A stretch of 64,000 bases of DNA. Origin: Mycolicibacterium vinylchloridicum (GTDB lineage: Bacteria; Actinomycetota; Actinomycetes; Mycobacteriales; Mycobacteriaceae). Positions within the stretch are counted from its first letter, which is position 1. Each line of letters starts with the position of its first letter. The notes beneath the pieces were generated by a model. It was not told the origin of the DNA. It ran no database searches and saw only the letters and a list, made by a program, of their open reading frames with translations. Location: NCBI RefSeq assembly GCF_013404075.1, contig NZ_JACBJQ010000023.1:32754-96753 (forward strand). Reading direction: 5' to 3'. Below are positions 41,731 through 50,541 of this stretch, piece after piece. A program made the translations under genes and the position numbers.

Positions 41731-44133
41731 ATGGACAACCTGCTGCAATTCATCCTCGACCTGTTCAACAACGAATCGGCCGCGCAGAACTTCGTCGCGG
41801 ACCCCAATGCTGCGCTGGCCAACGCCGGGCTGGCCGGGGTCAGCCCCGAGCAGATTCGGTCTGTCGCGGCCTCGGCCGTCCCCGGGCTGGACCTCGTCGG
41901 CGGCGACCCCGTCTCCGGCCTGGCACAGGCCGTATCGAACCAGTTCGGTTTCGCGCCAGTGGAAGGCATTGTGCCGACCGTCCTTTCGGCCCCCGCCGCG
42001 GCCGCCAATGTGATCAGCGACCAGGCGCTGGACTTGGGCGTCGACGGCGGTTCATCGTTGGCCGCCGCAGTGGGCGACGGCATCGGCATCGGCCTGGGCC
42101 AAAGCATCGGTGCCGGACTCGGCGCCGAGCTCGGTGGCGGCCTGGGCATCGGCGGTGAGACCGGCGTCGGCCTCGGTACCGGGCTCGGCGGCGGTTTCGG
42201 AACCGGCCTGGGCGCCGGCGTTGGCGCTGGTTTCGAGGCCGGAATGAGTGTCGAGGTGGAAGCGGGCTTCCACGCGGGCATGGGCGCCGAACTCGGCGGT
42301 GCTGCCGGGGTGGGCGGTCAGACCGGGCTTGGTCTGGGCACCGGCTTGGGCGGCGGCTTCGGCGCCGGTGGTGGTGCCGAGCTGAGCAGTGGCTTCGAGG
42401 CCGGCCTCGGTGCCGAGATGGGCATGGGCTTCAACGCCGGTATGGGCGGCGAAGTCGGCGGTGCTGCCGGGGTGGGTGGCCAGACTGGGGTTGGTCTGGG
42501 CACCGGCTTCGGTACGGGCTTCGGTGCTCACGGTGGCGCTGAGGTCGGCGGCGGCTTCGAGAGCGGTGTTGAGCTTGGTGGGCACAGTGGCGTTGGCCTG
42601 GGCACTGGTATCGGTGTAGGCGGTGGCGTCGAGGGTGGTGCTGAGCTTGGTGGTGGTTTCGACGCCGGGCTTGGTGGCGGCTTCGGCGGCGCCGCGGGAG
42701 CTGGCGCTGCGGCCGGCGCGGGCGCGGGCGGTGGCGCGCACATCGGCGGCGGCTCGAACATACACGCGCAGAGCGGCTTTGGCGCACAGGGCGGCGGACA
42801 GTTCGGCGGTAGCGCAGGAGCAGGCAGCGGTTTCGCGGCCGGCGGCGGCAGCCAGTTCGGCGGCGGCGCGCACATCAACGATCGCGCTCGCGTCATCGAC
42901 GCCAGCGGCGACGCCGATGCCGAACGGCGCGCCACGCTGAGCGGCTCGGCCGGTGGCGGCGGCTCGGTGAGCGCCGGTGCCGGCGGTGCGACCAATGTCG
43001 GAACCGGTTTGAGCGCACAGGAAAACGCGAGCTTCACCAGCACGTCCAACGTCGGCTTCAGCAGCCCGCTCGGCGGCGCGAGCCTCGGCAACACGACCGC
43101 TGCCGCCGGTGGCGGAGCGATCGGCGTGGGTGGCGCAGGCCTGACCGCGGCCGGCAACACGGCGATGAACACCACGACGGCAGCCTCATTCGCGGGACCG
43201 TTGGGCGGTGCCACCGCCAGCGCGCAGGCGGCGGCGAGCAACACTGCGGCCGTGAGCTTCCTGCACGATGACGGCGCGGCGCTGGGTGGCCAGACCAACC
43301 TCGGTGGCGGGTTCACCGGTCAGACCAACCTCGGCGGCGGCTTCGGTGGCCAGTCCAACCTTGGCGGAATGTTCGGTGGACAGACCAACGCAGGCGGATC
43401 GCTGGGCGGGCACACCAACGCTGAGGCAGCCTCTGCGGTCGAGGCGAATGCCGGTGGGCATACCGGATTCACCGGTGGCTCCAGCATCGCCGGTGGCGCC
43501 GGCGCCACCGGGGGCGCCAGCGGCACCTTCCTCAACCACGAGGCGACGAACCTGAACCTGCACAACTCCGTGCAGGCGGGCGGATCGGCGAGCGGTGGGG
43601 CGTCTGCGGATCATGTGGCGGTCGGCGGAAATGGCGCTTTCCAGAACACCTTTGGCGGCCAGGCCAACATCCTGGGCCAGGATTCTGCGGCCCTCGGTGG
43701 GCACGGCACGGTCAACACAGGAGCCGGCGCCACGGCGTCGACGACAACCCACGGTTCGACGACCACCCCGTCGCAGAGCAGCGTCATCCACACCGAAGGA
43801 TCCACCGCCGCAGGTGGTTCGGCGAGCGCCGGCTCCAACGGCGGCTCGGTGATCACCACCTCGCAGGGCAGTGCGAGTGGTGGTGGCTCCGGCTCGGTCG
43901 GGACCTCGCACAGCTCGGCCTCGGCTGATCAACACGCGGCCATCGACTCGTCGAGCCACGCGGCGGCGACCACGGCGCCAGATCACTCGGCCTACGACCA
44001 GTCGAGCCATGCGAGCACCGACTACTCGAGCCACTCGCTGTACGACACCAGCCACGACAGCTCGGCCTCACACACCCAGGCGAGCACCGATGTGTCGTCG
44101 CACAATCAGGCCGATCACCACATGGGCTTCTGA
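41731..44133 (+). CDS. IniB-like glycine-rich envelope-stress protein
   Basis: An 800-residue protein. The N-terminal region of about 100 residues (LLQFILDLFNNESAAQNFVADPNAALANAGLAGVSPEQI, with DPVSGLAQAV) is typical of IniB, the isoniazid-inducible protein of mycobacteria. The remainder is extremely rich in Gly, Ala and Ser/Thr, with repeats, and ends in a Ser/His/Thr/Tyr/Asp-rich tail (HAAATTAPDHSAYDQSS, then HHMGF). The iniA and iniC dynamin-like genes are not next to it. Likely an envelope-associated structural protein. It is followed by a strong terminator. Confidence 0.85.
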   Translation: MDNLLQFILDLFNNESAAQNFVADPNAALANAGLAGVSPEQIRSVAASAVPGLDLVGGDPVSGLAQAVSNQFGFAPVEGIVPTVLSAPAAAANVISDQALDLGVDGGSSLAAAVGDGIGIGLGQSIGAGLGAELGGGLGIGGETGVGLGTGLGGGFGTGLGAGVGAGFEAGMSVEVEAGFHAGMGAELGGAAGVGGQTGLGLGTGLGGGFGAGGGAELSSGFEAGLGAEMGMGFNAGMGGEVGGAAGVGGQTGVGLGTGFGTGFGAHGGAEVGGGFESGVELGGHSGVGLGTGIGVGGGVEGGAELGGGFDAGLGGGFGGAAGAGAAAGAGAGGGAHIGGGSNIHAQSGFGAQGGGQFGGSAGAGSGFAAGGGSQFGGGAHINDRARVIDASGDADAERRATLSGSAGGGGSVSAGAGGATNVGTGLSAQENASFTSTSNVGFSSPLGGASLGNTTAAAGGGAIGVGGAGLTAAGNTAMNTTTAASFAGPLGGATASAQAAASNTAAVSFLHDDGAALGGQTNLGGGFTGQTNLGGGFGGQSNLGGMFGGQTNAGGSLGGHTNAEAASAVEANAGGHTGFTGGSSIAGGAGATGGASGTFLNHEATNLNLHNSVQAGGSASGGASADHVAVGGNGAFQNTFGGQANILGQDSAALGGHGTVNTGAGATASTTTHGSTTTPSQSSVIHTEGSTAAGGSASAGSNGGSVITTSQGSASGGGSGSVGTSHSSASADQHAAIDSSSHAAATTAPDHSAYDQSSHASTDYSSHSLYDTSHDSSASHTQASTDVSSHNQADHHMGF
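42250..42573 (+). repeat. Two 162-base (54-residue) tandem repeats in the IniB-like gene
   Basis: The DNA at 42301 (GCTGCCGGGGTGGGCGGTCA) recurs at 42463 with few changes, giving a 162-base period. Each unit encodes GAAGVGGQTG(L/V)GLGTG and a glycine-rich follow-up. It reflects internal duplication of the glycine-rich domain. Unit boundaries are approximate. Confidence 0.65.
43291..43420 (+). repeat. 30-base (10-residue) tandem repeats in the IniB-like gene
   Basis: Four full 30-base units start at 43291, 43321, 43351 and 43381, with a partial fifth at 43411. Each encodes a decapeptide of the form QTNLGGGFTG, QTNLGGGFGG, QSNLGGMFGG, QTNAGGSLGG. Variation is confined to a few positions, as expected for an expandable repeat block. 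Confidence 0.85.
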
Positions 44134-44152
44134 CCCGAAGACCTGACACAAA

Positions 44153-44182
44153 ATCGGCGGGGACCGCATGGTCCCCGCCGAT
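44153..44182. terminator. Strong hairpin terminator after the IniB-like gene
   Basis: A perfect 13-base stem, ATCGGCGGGGACC (44153-44165) with its complement at 44170-44182 and loop GCAT, followed by GTGTTTGTG. It is between the convergent IniB-like and short-chain dehydrogenase genes. AAAA precedes it on the minus-strand exit side. Confidence 0.85.
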
Positions 44183-44206
44183 GTGTTTGTGCCACAACGA
44201 ATTCAC

Positions 44207-44947
44207 TCAAGGCATCCGGTGCGGCACATCGGTGATCAGACCGCCGTCCATGACGAACTCCGCACCGGTGGTGAACGATGATTCGTCGCTGGCCAGAAAC
44301 AGCACGAACGTCGACACCTCACGGGGCTCGCCAAGGCGACCCATCGGGGCGGCTACCAGATCGTCGGGCATGTGCGCGGTCATCGGCGTGCGGATCATTC
44401 CGGGATGCAGCGAATTCACCCGAATGTTGTTGGCGGCCAGTTCGAGTGCAGCTGATTTGGTCAGTCCGCGGATCGCCCACTTGGAGGCGACGTAGCCGTG
44501 GTTGCCCGGCGTGCCGCGCATGGCCTGGATGGACGACATGTTGATGATCGACCCACCGCCGGCGTCTGTCATCGGCTCGATCACCGACTTGATGCCGAGC
44601 ATCGTGCCGGTGAGGTTGACGTCGATAACCCGTTGCCAGCGTTCGCGTTCGAGATTCTTCAGCGTGCGCCGGTACACGATGCCCGCGTTGTTCACCAGGA
44701 CGTTGAGAGCGCCGAACTCACGCAGGGCCAGCGCCACGGCCGCCGACCAGTCGTCGGGATCGGAGACGTCGAGGTGGATGTAACGGGCGGCGTCGCCGAG
44801 TTCGGCGGCCACCGCCGCGCCCTCCTCGTCGAGAAGATCGCCGAGGACCACCCGGGCACCCTCGCTGACCAGGAGCCGGGCATGTTCGGCCCCCATCCCG
44901 CGGGCGGCACCGGTGATCAGGGCAACCTTGCCCTCGACACGTCCCAT
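44207..44947 (-). CDS. Short-chain dehydrogenase/reductase (SDR)
   Basis: A classical SDR of about 246 residues. NAD(P)-binding ALITGAARGMGAEHARLL, NNAG (VLVNNAGIVYRR), catalytic Ser region SIINMSSIQAM and YxxxK (YVASKWAIRG) are intact, and the terminal EFVMDGGLITD is typical of 3-alpha-hydroxysteroid or glucose 1-dehydrogenase-like enzymes. I chose ATG 44947 (MGRVEGKVALITG). Substrate unknown. Confidence 0.9.
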   Translation of the reverse strand: MGRVEGKVALITGAARGMGAEHARLLVSEGARVVLGDLLDEEGAAVAAELGDAARYIHLDVSDPDDWSAAVALALREFGALNVLVNNAGIVYRRTLKNLERERWQRVIDVNLTGTMLGIKSVIEPMTDAGGGSIINMSSIQAMRGTPGNHGYVASKWAIRGLTKSAALELAANNIRVNSLHPGMIRTPMTAHMPDDLVAAPMGRLGEPREVSTFVLFLASDESSFTTGAEFVMDGGLITDVPHRMP

Positions 44948-44983
44948 GGGCGGCACGGTACCGCGCATCGGGCCCGGGCAGTT

Positions 44984-45805
44984 CTACTTGGCCGCTAGCT
45001 GAGACCAGGTGTCCAGCACGTGCTGGTAGGCCTCGGGTGACACCGCGATCGAGCCGACGAACGGGTGCTCCATGGCGAACGTCAGATAGAGGACGAATGC
45101 CAGCAGCGAGCCGGCGAGCGCGATGAGTGCCCCGTGCACGACGACGTCGGGGGAGGGGAACATGTAGGTGAACAGCAGCATCACCATCCCGCCGCCGAGC
45201 AGCAACACCCACAACTCGCCGGGAATCTCCGATTGGCTGCCGGAGATTCGGGTCTTCCTGGCGTTGCCCAGCTCGTCTAGTCGCGTGATCGACTCCTGGT
45301 AGAACGCGATCTCGCGTTGGGAGACCGGTTCGATCTTCAGGTAGTTTCGCCACACGTCGGTCAAATGGTCGGATTGCTGCTCGATGGTCTCGCCGTGGCG
45401 CATTCTCGGAAACTCGTCATCCACAACGTCATTGGTGTAGGCGATCAGACTCTGCTGGAGCGCCGGCCGGTTCGCGGCGGGCAGGCCTGCGGAATCGCGC
45501 AGCAGATCGGAGATCGCGATGGCTTCGGCTTCGGTGCCCCGTTCGGCGGAGTTCAGCTGTTCCCACACCACCACGACCACGAAGGCCACCAGCACCGCGT
45601 AGAGCACCCCGGCCAGATCGAAGACGTGCCCGGCGACCGAACCGGTGGCCGCCAGCCGCTGCTGAGGAAGGAAACGGCGGGTCAGCACCAGCCCCAATAC
45701 GGCGAAGCTGACCGTGATGATGACGACGACCAGACCCACGAGCGGTGCGGGCAGCTGCAGGAGCCAGATCACCAACGACGGATTGCCACTGCATTCGCCC
45801 GCCAA
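44984..45805 (-). CDS. DUF4239-family membrane protein
   Basis: A 273-residue protein. Two N-terminal hydrophobic segments (APLVGLVVVIITVSFAVLGLVL and FDLAGVLYAVLVAFVVVVVW) and two near the C-terminus (LWVLLLGGGMVMLLFTYMF and HGALIALAGSLLAFVLYLTFAM) enclose a cytosolic or periplasmic helical part. This is the DUF4239 plan, common in actinobacteria. The frame begins with TTG 45805; GTG 45772 (MIWLLQLPAP) is a plausible alternative start. It is divergent from the alpha/beta hydrolase gene. Function unknown. Confidence 0.8.
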   Translation of the reverse strand: MAGECSGNPSLVIWLLQLPAPLVGLVVVIITVSFAVLGLVLTRRFLPQQRLAATGSVAGHVFDLAGVLYAVLVAFVVVVVWEQLNSAERGTEAEAIAISDLLRDSAGLPAANRPALQQSLIAYTNDVVDDEFPRMRHGETIEQQSDHLTDVWRNYLKIEPVSQREIAFYQESITRLDELGNARKTRISGSQSEIPGELWVLLLGGGMVMLLFTYMFPSPDVVVHGALIALAGSLLAFVLYLTFAMEHPFVGSIAVSPEAYQHVLDTWSQLAAK

Positions 45806-45835
45806 ACAGCGACGTCGCGGATAGGGTCAGCGGCT

Positions 45836-46624
45836 GTGCTGGAGGTAATCGACAAGGGCGGGGACACCGCCACCCACACCACGCCGCTGTTGTTCGTGCA
45901 CGGTGCCTTCCACGGGGCGTGGTGCTGGGACGACCACTTTCTGGACTACTTCGCCGAGCGCGGCTATCACGCAGTCGCCCTGAACCTTCGCGGCCACGGT
46001 GGCAGTCCGCTGCCGGCGCCGATCAACGAGTGCACTGTCTTCGACTACGTCCAGGACGTGAACGCGGTCGCCGAGCGGCTGCCGGTGCGGCCGGTGGTCA
46101 TCGGACATTCGATGGGCGGATTCGTCGTGCAGAAGTACCTGGCCGTGCACCGGGCTCCCGCCGCGATCCTGGTCGCCTCGGCGCCGCCGACCGGGATCGC
46201 TCCCGCGACGGTCCGGGTGGCCTGCCGGCACTGGCGCAGCTCGCTGCGCACGCGTTCATTCAGCAGGCCGCTGGATTTCTTTGCCGCGCCGGGTGTTTCG
46301 CGGGCAACGTTCTATCACGACGCGACACCGGACGAGGTCGTCGCCGCCTGTACGTCGCGGTTGGGGCCCGAGAGCGCCCGCGTGCTCTACCGCGATCTGC
46401 TCTACCGCCACCTCGCGCGGCCCAAACAGGTGAGCGCCCCCGTGCTGGTGCTCGGCGCCGAGCTGGACGGGTTCTTCACCCCGCGGGAGGTGGCCGCCAC
46501 CGCCCGGGCGTACGGCACGCAGGCGGTGATGTTTCCCGGTATGGGCCACAACATGATGCTCGAGCGCGGCTGGGAAGCCGTCGCCGACCGGATCGACAGC
46601 TGGTTGACAGTAACGCTGCGCTGA
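45836..46624 (+). CDS. Alpha/beta hydrolase
   Basis: About 262 residues. The oxyanion stretch LLFVHGAFHGAWCWDDHF, the nucleophile elbow VIGHSMGGFVVQ (Ser) and the late catalytic His in FPGMGHNMMLERGW are visible. GTG 45836 is chosen as start because the upstream part of the open frame overlaps the DUF4239 gene. The family includes esterases, lipases and haloperoxidases, so the substrate cannot be stated. Confidence 0.87.
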   Translation: MLEVIDKGGDTATHTTPLLFVHGAFHGAWCWDDHFLDYFAERGYHAVALNLRGHGGSPLPAPINECTVFDYVQDVNAVAERLPVRPVVIGHSMGGFVVQKYLAVHRAPAAILVASAPPTGIAPATVRVACRHWRSSLRTRSFSRPLDFFAAPGVSRATFYHDATPDEVVAACTSRLGPESARVLYRDLLYRHLARPKQVSAPVLVLGAELDGFFTPREVAATARAYGTQAVMFPGMGHNMMLERGWEAVADRIDSWLTVTLR

Positions 46625-46699
46625 GGCGGCGCCGAGCGTGCGTGAAATGCGCGCGACGTCGGCGTGTCCCTGTACCGACGCGCACGCTCGCGGATGGAA

Positions 46700-47290
46700 T
46701 CAGGAAGCAAACCCCGCCAGCACCGCCTGCACGCCGATATCCCAGCGCCGGTTGACCGATTCCGCGGAGGTACCCAGCCACCGCCCGGCTTCCTGGACCG
46801 CCAAACCCTGTGCCAGGGCGAGCAATACGTGCGCGATGTCCACCGGGTCGCCGGCGAGCAATCCGGCGTCGGTGCACCGCCGCACCTTGCCGACGAGGAT
46901 CTCCCGCACCGTCGGCGCGGCCGCCAGCTGCTCGGGATCGGGGTCGAGCTCCTGGAACGGCCGGCTGAACATCACCCGCGCCAGCGGGGGATAGTCCAGG
47001 CAGAACCGGCGGAACACCGGGATCACCGCCCGCAGGTCGGCCAACGCGTCGGCGGTTTCGGCGATCGCGGTGAGTTCGGTGCCCAACCTGCGGAACCCCT
47101 CGAAGAACACCGCCCGCAGCAGGCCGTCCTTGTCGGAGAACAGCTCGTAGACCGCGGGCACCGAGGTGCCGGCCCGTTCGGCCACTCGCCGGGTGGTGAA
47201 GCCGGACATGCCGTCTTCGCACAGCGTGCTCACCGCCACGTCGACCACGCGGTCGCGCAGCTCGGGGGTGCGCTGCTTGACCCTGGGCAC
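46700..47290 (-). CDS. TetR-family transcriptional regulator
   Basis: A 196-residue regulator with the N-terminal helix-turn-helix (VAVSTLCEDGMSGFTTRRVAERAGTSVPAVYELFSDKDGLL) and a C-terminal domain similar to fatty-acid or drug-sensing TetRs. It starts at GTG 47290, 3 bases after the crotonase stop, so it is probably co-transcribed with that gene. Confidence 0.9.
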   Translation of the reverse strand: MPRVKQRTPELRDRVVDVAVSTLCEDGMSGFTTRRVAERAGTSVPAVYELFSDKDGLLRAVFFEGFRRLGTELTAIAETADALADLRAVIPVFRRFCLDYPPLARVMFSRPFQELDPDPEQLAAAPTVREILVGKVRRCTDAGLLAGDPVDIAHVLLALAQGLAVQEAGRWLGTSAESVNRRWDIGVQAVLAGFAS

Positions 47291-47293
47291 GGA

Positions 47294-47992
47294 CTAGGAC
47301 AGCCCGAACTCAGAGGCGATGTTGTCGATGCCTTCCCGCATGGCGTCCAGCGTGGCCTGGCGAGCGCGCATCTTGCTGGCCACGTGTGCCCCGGCGTTCA
47401 GCGTGGTGAACTCCCGGGCGGCTTCTTCGGCGCGCTCGAGCACCGCGTCGTTCAGCACGATCTCATCCACCCAGCCACCGGCCAGTGCGGTCTCGCCGAG
47501 GAAGTTCTTGGCCAGCCCGACCGCCTGCTGATAGGCCGACGGGGTGAGCCGGAGCCGCATGACCTCGAGCGCGGGGTAGGGCAGCACCATCCCGATCGCC
47601 ACTTCGTTGGCTTGAAAGTTGTAGGTGGGACCGGTAATTCGATGGTCGGTGCTGCACGCCAGAAATGACCCCATGGCGATCGCGTGCCCGGTGATCGCTG
47701 CGACGACGGGCTTGGGGAACGACAGCAGCCGGTGCGACAGGTTGAACCCGTCCTGAAGCATGGCGATAGATGCCTGGATGTCACCGGAGCGGAACACCTT
47801 CAAGTCGAAGCCGCCGCTGAAGACGCGCTCGTTTCCGGCGATCACCACCGCGCCGGCCTCCTCGGCAAGCGCACGGTCCAGATTTTCGTTGATCTCGGCC
47901 AACATGGCCGGGCTCAGCACGTTGACCTTGCCGTCGTCCATCGTCAGCACGGCGATCGCGTCGTCCTTGCGATAGCTGACCGAACCGCTCAT
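47294..47992 (-). CDS. Enoyl-CoA hydratase/isomerase (crotonase) family protein
   Basis: A 232-residue crotonase-fold protein. TMDDGKVNVLSPAMLAEI, the oxyanion-hole stretch NERVFSGGFDLKVF and the substrate loop AITGHAIAMGSFLACSTDHRI are typical. A shorter than usual C-terminus is present. The normal two catalytic Glu were not both located, so hydratase activity is not certain. Start ATG 47992; co-transcribed with the TetR gene. Confidence 0.85.
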   Translation of the reverse strand: MSGSVSYRKDDAIAVLTMDDGKVNVLSPAMLAEINENLDRALAEEAGAVVIAGNERVFSGGFDLKVFRSGDIQASIAMLQDGFNLSHRLLSFPKPVVAAITGHAIAMGSFLACSTDHRITGPTYNFQANEVAIGMVLPYPALEVMRLRLTPSAYQQAVGLAKNFLGETALAGGWVDEIVLNDAVLERAEEAAREFTTLNAGAHVASKMRARQATLDAMREGIDNIASEFGLS

Positions 47993-48067
47993 GGATGCTC
48001 CTTCGTCGCAGCGTCTACTTTCGTACCGACGTTACGTAACGAAGTTCCGATTGCCAAGAGGCAATCG

Positions 48068-48877
48068 CTAGCCGTGTCGGGGGAGCCGGACCACTTCGGT
48101 GGGGTGCTCGAAACGTTCCCGCCGCCACCGGCTCTGCGTCTCCTCGGCGGCGCGCTTCATCCGGTCGATCTCGCTGCGCAGCACGTCGACGCGAGCTTCT
48201 TTGGTGGCGTAGTGGAAGTAGTCGAGGGTGTTGCGCAGCAGTTCGAGCTTCTCGCGCTCGCGCTTGGCGAGATCGTGGCCGGTCATCATCTCGATGCGGC
48301 GCGCCGGTTGCAGCGCATCCCAGTCGAGGGCGACCTTGGTGCGGTACACCGTGCGTTTGCGCCCGAAGGTCCTGGCCCACCAGCCTTCCGGTGCCGGGCG
48401 GTCATAGTAGGAGACCACCCCTTCGAAGCGCGACTCGATCGACGAGCCGAACTGGCTGCGATCCAGTGTCGAATCCCAGATGGTGCGCCATTCCTGCGTG
48501 GGTGCCAGCTCTGGAATGCTCTGTGGCAGAGCGAGTTCCACGATGTCGGTGAACCCGTCCTCGGAGTGCTCGTAGCGAGCCACGGTCGGCGCCTTGTCGA
48601 AGGTGAACCCGACGTCGTAGGCGGCCGTGCTCCCGAAGTTGCGCACGGCCAGTTCGATGACATGCCAGTCCGCGGCGTGCGGCTCCATGACCATTGCGAC
48701 GTGCGGTCGCGTCTGTTTGGCGTTCGTACTCTGTTGTCGACGGATCTGCCGATGCGTGTACAGCAGCGCCGCCAGCCCCAGCAGCACTGCTGCCCAGGCG
48801 GCCACCGCCAGCCACGTGCCGGCCCCGACTCCGGTTACATCTCCCCACAGATCCGCGAGATCACTCGCGTTTCCCAC
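48068..48877 (-). CDS. Single-pass membrane protein of unknown function
   Basis: A 269-residue protein with one N-terminal membrane segment (GTWLAVAAWAAVLLGLAALLYTH), a beta-rich region (VIELAVRNFGSTAAYDVGF ... FTDIVELALPQ) and a charged, helical C-terminus (REREKLELLRNTLDYFHYATKEARVDVL). Start GTG 48877. No domain could be named. It lies between the crotonase and a GH25-like gene, with no obvious link. Confidence 0.75.
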   Translation of the reverse strand: MGNASDLADLWGDVTGVGAGTWLAVAAWAAVLLGLAALLYTHRQIRRQQSTNAKQTRPHVAMVMEPHAADWHVIELAVRNFGSTAAYDVGFTFDKAPTVARYEHSEDGFTDIVELALPQSIPELAPTQEWRTIWDSTLDRSQFGSSIESRFEGVVSYYDRPAPEGWWARTFGRKRTVYRTKVALDWDALQPARRIEMMTGHDLAKREREKLELLRNTLDYFHYATKEARVDVLRSEIDRMKRAAEETQSRWRRERFEHPTEVVRLPRHG

Positions 48878-48940
48878 CCAATGCTTATATCACGGCAAAC
48901 TGGCCACTGCAGTATTGACGCATCTGAAAGTTATTGTGGC

Positions 48941-49642
48941 TCAGGAAAACCGGCGCAGCGCGGCGAATGGGCTGGAGGCCGCGAGCGCGCGCCGCCGCCG
49001 GGCGGCCAAGGTGACCGGCAGAACGGCAGGTATGCCGCAGGCCTGGGCGAACTGCTGTGCGGTGAGTCCGTCGGCAGAGTTCATATCGCAGCGGCCGAAT
49101 GGGGGAGCGCCCTCGGGAAGCCCGCCGCCGTAGCCTTGCCCGTCGGTGTACTGGTGGGCGACCTTGCCGGGGTATGGCGGATTCGAGCCGTAGGCCGCGA
49201 CCACCAGGCGGATGCCGGCCGGTCGGGTGGGCCACAAGCGATTGAGGTCACCGATGTTGCCGTAGCCGATCACCTTGGCGGGCGAGCCGACGTAGGCGCC
49301 CACCGCCTCGTATGCGGCGTTGATCCCGTCGGACTGGTCACCGGAGATCTGCCCGCCCCACGACTCGACGTCGATCATCACCGCCATCCGTGGATGTGGT
49401 GCGCGCACTTGGGATGTGAACGTGTCGACGGTTTCTTTCCAGTTCTGCCGCCAAACGAAGTAGACGATGAAGAACGTCAGCCGCCCGCTGTCCACGTTGC
49501 GCAGACACCAGCTGTAGTTGTTCACCCATCGACGGTCGCGGTAGGTGCCGTCATTGGAACGGATGCACAACACCGGATGGGGGTAGCTGTCGTTGACGCC
49601 GACCTGCCATTCGGAGACGTCGGCGTAGAGGGTGTCGGCCAC
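48941..49642 (-). CDS. Lysozyme-like (GH25-type/phage-lysin-like) protein
   Basis: About 233 residues starting at GTG 49642 (VADTLYADVSEWQVGVND). The frame is open further upstream but overlaps the metallo-beta-lactamase gene. A beta/alpha-barrel lysozyme-like pattern is seen: YADVSEWQ, CIRSNDGTYRDRRWVNNY, AVMIDVESWGG, VIGYGNIGDLNRLWP, and a late HQYTDGQGYGGG. This is close, from memory, to a family found in mycobacteriophages and mycobacterial genomes. No signal peptide is visible. It may be a peptidoglycan hydrolase or phage remnant. Confidence 0.72.
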   Translation of the reverse strand: MADTLYADVSEWQVGVNDSYPHPVLCIRSNDGTYRDRRWVNNYSWCLRNVDSGRLTFFIVYFVWRQNWKETVDTFTSQVRAPHPRMAVMIDVESWGGQISGDQSDGINAAYEAVGAYVGSPAKVIGYGNIGDLNRLWPTRPAGIRLVVAAYGSNPPYPGKVAHQYTDGQGYGGGLPEGAPPFGRCDMNSADGLTAQQFAQACGIPAVLPVTLAARRRRALAASSPFAALRRFS

Positions 49643-49679
49643 GGGAGAAAGGCTTACCCGCCAACCGGACTGGTGAACC

Positions 49680-50396
49680 TCAAGCGCCCATGAGTGAGCG
49701 CCACTGGTCCAGGGTGGACACCTTGTAGACGTAGTTGGAGCGCTTGACCTCCGAGAGGCTGGCGCTGGGCTCGATGGAATACCAGTGCCCGGGGAACACC
49801 GTCGGATCATCGGAGAGCGCGGCCAGCTGCTGCAGGCTGCGGAACATCTCGTCGACGTCGCCGCCGGGGAAATCGGTGCGGCCGCAGCCATCCAGGAACA
49901 GCGTGTCCCCGGCCACCAGGCGGCCGTCGAGCAGGAAGCACTGGCTGCCCGGCGTGTGACCGGGGGTGTGCAGCAACTCGATGTCGATGGCGCCGACCTC
50001 GACCTTGTCGCCGTGCTCGTGTGCGGTCAGGCTGCTCATCGGAATACCGGTCACCCGAGACACATAGAGGGCTTCGTGGGTGTTGACGTGGACGGGCACC
50101 TCGACCCGCTCGAGCAGCTCGCTCAAGCCGGCCAAGGTGAAGCCCATCATCGATCCGCCGACATGGTCGGGGTGGTGGTGGGTGACCAGCACACCCGACA
50201 GATGCATGCCGTCGGCCTCGAGGGTGTCGAGCAGATCACCGGCGGCGTAGGCCGGGTCGACGACGACGGCGTCGCCCGTCTCGCGATCGCCGATGAGGTA
50301 GGCGAAGTTGCGCATCTGCTGCGCCATCATGTCGCCGGCGGCGAAGTCCCGGCCGGAGAGCAACTGCCGGAAATACAGACGGTCCGTCGATGCCAT
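49680..50396 (-). CDS. Metallo-beta-lactamase fold hydrolase (glyoxalase II/persulfide dioxygenase-like)
   Basis: About 238 residues. The metal motif HHHPDHVGG, LLHTPGHTPGSQCF, and LVAGDTLFLDGCGRTDFPGGD, plus the late VFPGHW, match the glyoxalase II/ETHE1-like branch. I chose ATG 50396 (MASTDRLYFRQLL). It could be a hydroxyacylglutathione-type thioesterase or a persulfide dioxygenase; the absence of glutathione in mycobacteria would make mycothiol or another thiol the natural partner (established knowledge). Confidence 0.87.
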   Translation of the reverse strand: MASTDRLYFRQLLSGRDFAAGDMMAQQMRNFAYLIGDRETGDAVVVDPAYAAGDLLDTLEADGMHLSGVLVTHHHPDHVGGSMMGFTLAGLSELLERVEVPVHVNTHEALYVSRVTGIPMSSLTAHEHGDKVEVGAIDIELLHTPGHTPGSQCFLLDGRLVAGDTLFLDGCGRTDFPGGDVDEMFRSLQQLAALSDDPTVFPGHWYSIEPSASLSEVKRSNYVYKVSTLDQWRSLMGA

Positions 50397-50469
50397 GGCC
50401 CTAAGAGTAGGTGTTGGACCTGCGGCACTCACTGCCGCCGGGGGTCAGTTCGCCGCCTCGACGTGCGGT

Positions 50470-50499
50470 TTGGCTGAGTCCAGCCGCAGGCTGTACCCT
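50470..50499 (+). promoter_or_regulatory. Possible promoter for the tRNA-Thr/tRNA-Met cluster
   Basis: TTGGCT (50470-50475) and TACCCT (50494-50499) are separated by 18 bases and lie 43 bases upstream of tRNA-Thr. The spacing is acceptable for a housekeeping sigma promoter, but both hexamers are only partial matches. Confidence 0.35.
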
Positions 50500-50541
50500 C
50501 TTTAAGGCCCACGCCGCGCGATACTTTGCGGCGAGGGTCAG

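Noticed and set aside
42118..44120. The repetitive glycine-coding region considered as a CRISPR array or noncoding repeat
   Set aside because: Units have no constant repeats with unrelated spacers, and the frame is continuous and codes for a Gly/Ala-rich protein.
45317..45835. Extension of the alpha/beta hydrolase frame upstream
   Set aside because: It is antisense to the DUF4239 gene and lacks hydrolase-like sequence; GTG 45836 gives the expected start just before VLEVIDKGG.
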